Positions 7,518-13,094 of a stretch of 13,094 bases of DNA are shown here, piece after piece. The stretch is from Euryarchaeota archaeon UBA242 (GTDB lineage Archaea; Thermoplasmatota; Poseidoniia; Poseidoniales; Poseidoniaceae), in NCBI GenBank assembly GCA_002499015.1, contig DAJY01000012.1, positions 1-13,094 on the forward strand, in the 5' to 3' direction. Position numbers and translations under genes: made by a program. Positions within the stretch are counted from its first letter, which is position 1. Each line of letters starts with the position of its first letter. The notes beneath the pieces are model-generated. The model was not told the DNA's origin, ran no database searches, and saw only the letters and a program-made list of their open reading frames with translations.

Positions 7518-8614
7518 TGGTAAAAAGACACTCGCCAGAAGAAACAAAGGTTGCAATGCACGGAGTTGTTGCAGAAATGTACGATAAAATGGTCAAGGGC
7601 GACCCTCCTTCTATGACCCTCCCGGTTAGAACAAAGAATAATATTGGATTTGATCCTAAATTGGGTGTTTACAAATATGGTAAAAAACGCTCAATTAGAG
7701 ATGCTACAAGTTTGGGCTCTGCTAAGCAATTGCTTAGAACACTGCACGTAGTTGAATTTATTGAACAGATGATAGATGCTGGGAAATCCTCAACTCTGAG
7801 AGAAATGTACTATATTTCTGAAAGTTGGGGCATGGGTAAATTTGGTACCCAAAACGATTCTAACAATCTTGCAGAAGATTTGGAAATCGTGACAAAATGT
7901 CTGCGTGAAGACTTCAAGTTGAGGCCTGAAGAAGATGGGGCCAGAATGATTGGAAATCTAACACTGCGTGAAAGAAACCGTCGCGGTGAATGGATGGTAA
8001 TTAATGCAAGAGATGATGTCGGCGATTCAGGGTATGGTCTTCCATACAATGTTGAAGAAGAAAAGATAGAATTGTTAGAACATGATATTGATTTCATTAT
8101 GGCTATTGAGACTGGTGGTATGTTTGACCGTCTTGTTGAGAATGGTTTTGATGAGAACTATCGTTGTGGACTATTGCACCTAAAGGGGCAACCCGCTCGC
8201 TCTACTCGAAGAATCATGAAGCGCATGAGTGAAGAGTGGGATGTGCCTATAATCGTCTTCCTCGATGGTGATCCTTGGTCATTCAGAATCTTTGCATCAA
8301 TTGCTTATGGTGCGATTAAAACTGCACATATCTCTGAATACTTGGCAACTCCAAGTGCTAGTTATCTTGGAATAACATCAGATGACATAGTAGCATATGA
8401 ATTGCCTAGTGATGAATTATCAAATAAAGATATTGAGGCTCTAAATGCTGAATTAACCGATCCACGATTTGCTGATACTTGGTGGCAAGATCAAATCAAT
8501 ATGATGCTGGAACTCGGAGTGAAGGCTGAGCAGCAATCCTTGGCCAAATATGGTCTTGATTTCGTTACTGATACCTACCTTCCAGAGAAATTGAAAGATC
8601 TTGGATTAGCTTAA
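7517..8614 (+). CDS. top6A: DNA topoisomerase VI subunit A (Spo11 family)
   Basis: This is the DNA-cleaving subunit of topoisomerase VI, forming an A2B2 complex with the product of the preceding gene. From the ATG at 7517 it has 365 residues, close to the usual 360-390. The 5Y-CAP winged-helix domain carries TLREMYYIS (93-101); by alignment with Spo11 (RDIFYS) the second tyrosine, Tyr99, is the one that attacks the DNA, and Arg95 is the conserved neighbour. The Toprim domain shows Glu198 (MAIETGGMFDRL) and the Asp-x-Asp pair Asp250/Asp252 (FLDGDPWSFR), which bind magnesium. The conserved stretch HLKGQPARSTRR (221-232) is also present. All catalytic residues are intact. The start shares one base with the top6B stop (TGATG). 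A TTG at 7514 is an alternative start but is badly placed for the ribosome binding site. Confidence 0.97.
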   Translation: MVKRHSPEETKVAMHGVVAEMYDKMVKGDPPSMTLPVRTKNNIGFDPKLGVYKYGKKRSIRDATSLGSAKQLLRTLHVVEFIEQMIDAGKSSTLREMYYISESWGMGKFGTQNDSNNLAEDLEIVTKCLREDFKLRPEEDGARMIGNLTLRERNRRGEWMVINARDDVGDSGYGLPYNVEEEKIELLEHDIDFIMAIETGGMFDRLVENGFDENYRCGLLHLKGQPARSTRRIMKRMSEEWDVPIIVFLDGDPWSFRIFASIAYGAIKTAHISEYLATPSASYLGITSDDIVAYELPSDELSNKDIEALNAELTDPRFADTWWQDQINMMLELGVKAEQQSLAKYGLDFVTDTYLPEKLKDLGLA

Positions 8615-8659
8615 TTATACACACAAGCCTTGAATTGGGAAGAGGTTAGAGGGGATAAT

Positions 8660-9784
8660 ATGCAGCAGCAAGCAAGCAGTCGTTGGCCACAGCGATTACT
8701 GGTCGTTGCCTTGGCTATTACACTACTTGGTTCTCTATTACTTGCTATGAATTCAGAGGAATTAGATTCAATTTTTGACCCTCGCTCGAACAATGAGGTC
8801 GAATTTCAAGGTGCTGATACTCATGTTGTCAACATTAGCAGTGGTTGCTACCGCGCTATTTCAATCAACGGAAATAGTGATTTTGAAATTACAATGACAA
8901 AGTTGGATGGTTCTGCGAGAGTCGGTGGAGCGCTTGAAAATAAAAATTGTTTAATGGACTTTCAAGCGATGGCAAGTGATAGCACGGATTTCAAAACAGT
9001 AGCATCGTGGCAAATTAATGGATCTGCAGAGTACGCCTTAGATATCGAATGTAGTGCATCTACTGATTGTCAGGAACAGGTTGGTTGGTTGATTTCTGTT
9101 GATGATATGCAATATGGAATGTTTGAATCAAAAGGCTTGCTGACTGGTGGTTTGATGTGCGTTCTGGGAATTTTACTATTACCGTTATCTGTAATCCTGA
9201 TGGCAGCAACTAAATCAAAAGGAAAGTCAAAAATGATGATAGTTCAAGCCGATGGTACACTAACCCCCGTAACAAATCTAAATCCAGCAATGATTCAACG
9301 AATAAACAATGGAGAAGAATTACAACAGGTCGTCGCTAACGAAGTTACTGGACCCTTTGCTGATTCACCACCCTCCTTGGGAAATAGCCAATCTGTTTCT
9401 GGCCCATTCGCAGATTCTGGTATCGGTCAACAAGATGGTTCGTTTGTTGATGGAAGTGGAGATGTTCAAAGCGGGATAATGATGACTACCGATCAGGTTT
9501 ATGCCTTGATGCGTGGCGATGTTGAAGGGGCTGGGGAATTAGTTCAGGATCCTTTTGTGACTGCAAAATTACAACCGACGCCCTCTGAAAAGCAACAAAA
9601 GATTCAGCAGAAAGAAAATGATGTTTTGATTTCTTCTTGGGACGAAGGTGGTTCCGATTCTGTCAAAGTCACCCCACCTATCACATCGATTAATCCGAGC
9701 AAAAAAACACCAGTAGTACCAATCAAAAACGATAGTGCATCCAAAGAGGATGGAAACACTTGGAAACAATGGGATGAAATGTAA
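8660..9784 (+). CDS. Two-pass membrane protein of unknown function, after top6A
   Basis: I do not recognise a family. The 374 residues show a positive N-terminus, a first membrane segment (about 12-30), an outer domain of about 130 residues with four cysteines (63, 97, 131, 137) that could form two disulfides, a second membrane segment (about 160-183) followed by a Lys-rich stop (KSKGKSK), and a long polar tail of about 190 residues. The tail carries two copies of GPFADS (231-236, 248-253), Gln-rich stretches and an acidic, Trp-containing end (WKQWDEM). By the positive-inside rule both ends face the cytoplasm. The ATG at 8660 is preferred because GAGGT (8642-8646) and GAGGGG (8649-8654) precede it; starting at the in-frame TTG at 8630 would translate this ribosome binding site. 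It begins 45 bases after top6A. An AT-rich TTAATTATA (8612-8620) could be its own TATA box, otherwise it is read through from top6BA. Confidence 0.8.
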   Translation: MQQQASSRWPQRLLVVALAITLLGSLLLAMNSEELDSIFDPRSNNEVEFQGADTHVVNISSGCYRAISINGNSDFEITMTKLDGSARVGGALENKNCLMDFQAMASDSTDFKTVASWQINGSAEYALDIECSASTDCQEQVGWLISVDDMQYGMFESKGLLTGGLMCVLGILLLPLSVILMAATKSKGKSKMMIVQADGTLTPVTNLNPAMIQRINNGEELQQVVANEVTGPFADSPPSLGNSQSVSGPFADSGIGQQDGSFVDGSGDVQSGIMMTTDQVYALMRGDVEGAGELVQDPFVTAKLQPTPSEKQQKIQQKENDVLISSWDEGGSDSVKVTPPITSINPSKKTPVVPIKNDSASKEDGNTWKQWDEM

Positions 9785-9814
9785 TTTTGCGACGCATTGA
9801 AAGGGGTCGGCCAT

Positions 9815-9822
9815 CTACATAA
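9815..9822 (+). promoter_or_regulatory. Weak candidate TATA box for the winged-helix regulator
   Basis: CTACATAA is 18-25 bases before the ATG at 9840. No Shine-Dalgarno sequence precedes that ATG, so a leaderless or near-leaderless transcript from this element is plausible. The match to the archaeal TATA consensus is imperfect. Confidence 0.25.
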
Positions 9823-9839
9823 CCATGAGTTGAGCAGTT

Positions 9840-10589
9840 ATGGACGATATTGACCTCGCGTTATACCTACTGCAAAACCGCGTTAGAAGGCAAATATTAG
9901 AGCGGTTGGTTAGAGAACCGCACTACCCAATGCAACTGGCTGAAATTATCGGCGTCAGTCAACAAGCAATAATGAAACATTTGAAGGAATTAGAGAAAGG
10001 CAGTTTTGTGAAAAGTGAAAAGGTTCCTAGTGAAAGGGGTGGGCCACCGAAAACAATTTTCAGTGTTCAGAAGGCTTTGTCATTACGGATTGATTTAGGT
10101 CCTGATCTATTCAATTGTGAACATCGTAAACTACCTCGCGGAGGACCGATGCGATTGTCTAACCGATTGCCTGTGGCAAGTTTGGCAGTTGTCGAAATGG
10201 TTAGTGGGAGGAAGAAAATCGCAGTCGGCGAAGGTGTGGGGCACCTATCTCACCTCAATGAAATTCTTGAACAATTAGACCAACAAAGAGACGCTGTCAT
10301 CGCTCTACATCAACACATTCGTAATCGTATTTCGGCCGCAGTGGACAGTGACTTTGACAAATACGAGCAAAGGGCGATGGTGCACACTATCATTGAAGCT
10401 CCACAACAAAGATTGGACCTCACTAAGCTATCCAAGGAATTGCAACTTGGGCAGACGCAAATGAATGCTTTACTCGAAGAGGTCCAGCAACGCCTTGAAA
10501 GACAAATATCTGACAGGGCAGGGCACATCATCGCAACTCACAATAATAGTGAACTGAGATGGTGGTTACCACCAAAGTCAAACCGATAG
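9840..10589 (+). CDS. ArsR-type winged-helix transcriptional regulator
   Basis: This is a DNA-binding regulator of 249 residues. Residues about 5-80 form a winged helix typical of archaeal ArsR/HTH_20 proteins: ALYLLQNRVRRQILERLV, then MQLAEIIGVSQQAIMKHLKELEKGSFV as the helix-turn-helix (about 31-57), and a wing with SERGGPPKTIFSV. A middle region (about 85-135) has beta character, followed by a helix (about 137-170) that may serve dimerisation. The C-terminal part (about 178-243, with LTKLSKELQLGQTQMNALLEEV) looks like a second helix-turn-helix, so the protein may have two DNA-binding domains (inference). There is no cysteine cluster for metal sensing; the single Cys is at 93. Targets are unknown. 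The gene is 55 bases after the membrane protein and converges with the surface-protein gene, with 21 bases between the stops. Confidence 0.85.
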   Translation: MDDIDLALYLLQNRVRRQILERLVREPHYPMQLAEIIGVSQQAIMKHLKELEKGSFVKSEKVPSERGGPPKTIFSVQKALSLRIDLGPDLFNCEHRKLPRGGPMRLSNRLPVASLAVVEMVSGRKKIAVGEGVGHLSHLNEILEQLDQQRDAVIALHQHIRNRISAAVDSDFDKYEQRAMVHTIIEAPQQRLDLTKLSKELQLGQTQMNALLEEVQQRLERQISDRAGHIIATHNNSELRWWLPPKSNR

Positions 10590-10610
10590 GCCTGTCTAAG
10601 CAGAATCAAA

Positions 10611-13094
10611 TCACTTTTCTTCGTTTAGAACTGTTATCAGTGAAGATTGTTCAGCGATTCTTCGATTGACATCATCTCTACGTCCCTTACCAACTAGGTA
10701 AACGACTCCAAGAAGGGCGAAGGTTAGCAGAATGACCATGAGTGGTAGAGCGGTCTTACCGACAACATCGCCTGCAACATCCATGAATGGGTTGGAGGAT
10801 GAAATTTCCTTTCCGACTCTCTTTACATTGTCACCTTCATTACTCTCAACGATTTCATTCATTGGATCAACTACTATGTAGACTCCGTGGGAGCCTGCAG
10901 TAACTGGATAGAGTAAGAACAGTTCAATCTCTTTCGCTTCTTCAGAAGCATCAGGTGATAGTAAGGCTCCAACGAGTTGGCGCATTACGATGTTCTCTTC
11001 AGCACAGCCGTTCTTTTCGATCTCTCTTTGGATAGCCATACTTGATTCATCGTATTCACAAAGAACGATTTCAATATCAGTTGCATGCACATTTCCTGTG
11101 TTTTGTAAAGTTATTTGAATCAGGATAGTTGTGTCAACATCGCCACTATAATCTGCTACAATGACTTCTTTGATGACTAAGTTAGGGGCGCGTAGTCTTA
11201 GAGTAAGAATAAGCTCGTTACTATCCAAGTCCTCTCCTTCCCAGGCTGGTGAATCATCATGGTCGCCGTCTTCAGTCATATCGCCAAAGCGAGAATAAAC
11301 CTTCAGACCAATGTACCGTGTGTCTAGAGTTGCTGTTGTTGCAATCTTTACGATAGCGACTACGGTGTATGTTGTATAAGGGTCCATCTCTGGCAATCTG
11401 AATTCATTGATATCAGTTAGATATACGCATTGATCTTCTGGGAATGCTGAAGCGGTTGAAATTTCTTCCAAACATGATTCCTCTGAAGTAACATCTACCC
11501 CAATTTGCTTGAGCATCTTCCATTCAACTGACCAGCCGTCGAGAGCACCCATTCCAGGTAGTTCTCCCCAAAGTAGAGCATCTCCATCACGAGTTGCTGT
11601 GTGGTTATTCAAAGAAGGTACATCAGGTACGTTACCATTGTTGGTAATGTTGACTATGTATCTTACAACTCTTCCCGGTGCAGAGGTCTTAACAGCGTTC
11701 TCCACTGTTTCGTCTATGCTAATCTGCATGTCATGGAATTCACTTACTTCAACATTGAAAACCAATTGATCACGTAGTCGTGTATCGCGCCCAGATGAAT
11801 CAGGGTACGCTTCTTCTGAGAATGCTTGCAATATAACGGTGTAAGTTCCTGCCTGAACTTGGTCAGGGACATTCATCATTACATCGAAATTCTGGTATGT
11901 TCCTCTGCTCAATTCTTGTAAATATTGGCGAGGTACAGTAATATCCCATAGAACATCAACACCATAGGCATCGGTTACACGTGTAAGTCTGAAGTCAAAT
12001 CTATCAGGTCCGTTTCCTTCATTTTCAACAGTAATCGGCAGAATTAGATTGTCACCAGGGTTTACAACAAGGTTGGTTCCTACTTCTGGATCAACTCCTG
12101 CATCCAAGTCATAAACATGGATTACATTGGTTGAAAGAATTATTGAATCAGAAATTCTTGGGTATCCATCGAGATAGGCCTTGATAGTTACTGCTGGACC
12201 TAGGCCTGCACTTGCGTTGGTCGGGGCACAAATATCAGCTCTTACTTCATATGTGACAAATTCAGCATTTGCTGGAATATTCCATGCACGAGGTTCGCTC
12301 ATTTCGACTAAGTTACCACCTGGAGCATCTGAGAAGTCCATGTTGACTACCCAATTATCCTTGCGCCATGTGTCCAAATCCATCCCTTCTGGTTTGACAT
12401 CAGGAGCGCCCGGTGTCACGAAGACAAGGTCGCCTGAATCGAAGTTCTTTGTTACATCAATAGGATATGTTGCACAATCACCTGGTAAGATGTATTCATT
12501 GGTATCAAATATCTCAAAGACGATATTACCTGTGGAACGAATTGAAACATATACTCCTAGTTCGAGAACATCGTAAGTTCCTTTGGCGATAGACTTGATC
12601 GGTTCGCCTTCGCTCCAACCCTTAACAAAGATGACGAATGCACCTGGGTCTTCAGACGTTGGTACACTGATTTCCAAATTCTTGGTCACAGATTGACCCG
12701 GGTCTAATTCGACGCGGGTCGGGAAGTTTATTTGCCAGCCGAACGGTAATTGCCATTCTTGTTGCCCCTCAAGACTTGCCGGGTCCCAGAATACAAATGC
12801 ATCATGAACGTTACCCGTATTGGTAATAGTGATTGAGAATATCGCTGTTTGCCCTTGCTCAATATCTGCCATGCTGTGCGATGTATCAAGGTTAATTCCG
12901 TGAACAACATCCATCAGAGTCAGTGTAACCAATTCATTTTGAATTGCTGGGTCCTTGTAGGACTTTGCGATAACTGTAATTTGTGCTAACTGATCTTCAT
13001 TGGCTTGATACACCGATGGTGCGCGTACACGCATATAGAAGCGGATATTTTCTCCACCTTCTAAGTAAATTGGTGTTTCACCGAAAATTGCTGT
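10611..13094 (-). CDS. Large surface protein with CARDB/NEW3-like domains and C-terminal anchor (5'-truncated)
   Basis: The minus-strand frame is open to the window edge: codons for AIFGETPIYLEGGENIRFY precede the Met at 13034, so that Met is internal and the N-terminus is missing. About 827 residues are visible. Counting from that Met, Ig-like modules are marked by TNTGNVHDAF (71-80), ENEGNGPDRF (337-346), TNNGNVPDVP (464-473) and QNTGNVHATD (644-653). The first three look like NEW3-type repeats; the last, with VVDPMNEIVESNEGDN (721-736), is a CARDB domain. DGDHDD (589-594) with flanking Asp/Glu may bind calcium. Near the C-terminus there is one membrane segment (about 762-782), then a basic stop (KGRRDD) and a short cytoplasmic end. 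The bulk therefore faces outward, anchored at the C-terminus. Such proteins are common in archaeal cell envelopes; the binding partner or enzymatic role is not visible here. Confidence 0.87.
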   Translation of the reverse strand, partial: TAIFGETPIYLEGGENIRFYMRVRAPSVYQANEDQLAQITVIAKSYKDPAIQNELVTLTLMDVVHGINLDTSHSMADIEQGQTAIFSITITNTGNVHDAFVFWDPASLEGQQEWQLPFGWQINFPTRVELDPGQSVTKNLEISVPTSEDPGAFVIFVKGWSEGEPIKSIAKGTYDVLELGVYVSIRSTGNIVFEIFDTNEYILPGDCATYPIDVTKNFDSGDLVFVTPGAPDVKPEGMDLDTWRKDNWVVNMDFSDAPGGNLVEMSEPRAWNIPANAEFVTYEVRADICAPTNASAGLGPAVTIKAYLDGYPRISDSIILSTNVIHVYDLDAGVDPEVGTNLVVNPGDNLILPITVENEGNGPDRFDFRLTRVTDAYGVDVLWDITVPRQYLQELSRGTYQNFDVMMNVPDQVQAGTYTVILQAFSEEAYPDSSGRDTRLRDQLVFNVEVSEFHDMQISIDETVENAVKTSAPGRVVRYIVNITNNGNVPDVPSLNNHTATRDGDALLWGELPGMGALDGWSVEWKMLKQIGVDVTSEESCLEEISTASAFPEDQCVYLTDINEFRLPEMDPYTTYTVVAIVKIATTATLDTRYIGLKVYSRFGDMTEDGDHDDSPAWEGEDLDSNELILTLRLRAPNLVIKEVIVADYSGDVDTTILIQITLQNTGNVHATDIEIVLCEYDESSMAIQREIEKNGCAEENIVMRQLVGALLSPDASEEAKEIELFLLYPVTAGSHGVYIVVDPMNEIVESNEGDNVKRVGKEISSSNPFMDVAGDVVGKTALPLMVILLTFALLGVVYLVGKGRRDDVNRRIAEQSSLITVLNEEK

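Noticed and set aside
8630..8659. Upstream TTG start for the membrane protein
   Set aside because: The extra residues would be translated from the purine-rich ribosome binding site, which points to the ATG at 8660.
1..13094. CRISPR array, insertion sequence or integrated element
   Set aside because: No regularly spaced direct repeats, transposase or integrase motifs, or terminal inverted repeats were seen on either strand.

Overview
The window looks archaeal, most likely a free-living planktonic euryarchaeon (my best guess is the marine Poseidoniia, Marine Group II/III). The sequence supports this with a complete topoisomerase VI gene pair (top6B-top6A), an ArsR-type winged-helix regulator, large surface proteins with CARDB/NEW3-like 'NTGN' repeats and a single C-terminal membrane anchor, a sequon-rich surface protein, and tight gene packing with start codons overlapping stops. 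The lineage is an inference: there is no rRNA or other strict marker here. Base composition is moderately AT-rich by eye, and no gene stands out as clearly foreign.

Layout. (1) 3-1019, plus: the 3' end of a surface or secreted protein built from degenerate 'LWxSDGTxxGT' repeats. (2) 1135-4993, minus: a two-gene operon, an Mre11-like nuclease (4993 to 3848) followed by a Rad50/SbcC/YhaN-like ATPase (3858 to 1135) whose start overlaps the nuclease stop. (3) 4994-5399: a 406-base divergent control region with a 12-base perfect palindrome, further dyad symmetry and a candidate TATA box. (4) 5400-8614, plus: top6B and top6A, translationally coupled by a TGATG overlap. (5) 8660-9783, plus: an unrecognised two-pass membrane protein, probably read from the same transcript or a promoter just after top6A. 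(6) 9840-10589, plus: a winged-helix regulator. (7) 10611-13094, minus: the 3' part of a large surface protein with CARDB/NEW3-like modules and a C-terminal membrane anchor, convergent with the regulator and running off the window.

How the genes may work together. Topoisomerase VI makes transient double-strand breaks and is the relative of Spo11. The divergent operon encodes a nuclease/SMC-like ATPase pair of the kind that processes break ends. The two units share one intergenic control region, which recalls the Spo11 plus Mre11-Rad50 partnership of meiosis. The ATPase is not a standard Rad50: it has no CxxC zinc hook, carries a non-heptad segment mid-coil, has Asp where most ABC ATPases have the catalytic Glu, and its C-terminal motifs resemble YhaN. 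The usual archaeal mre11-rad50 neighbours herA and nurA are absent here, so this may be a second, specialised pair. The flanking surface-protein genes appear unrelated to DNA metabolism.
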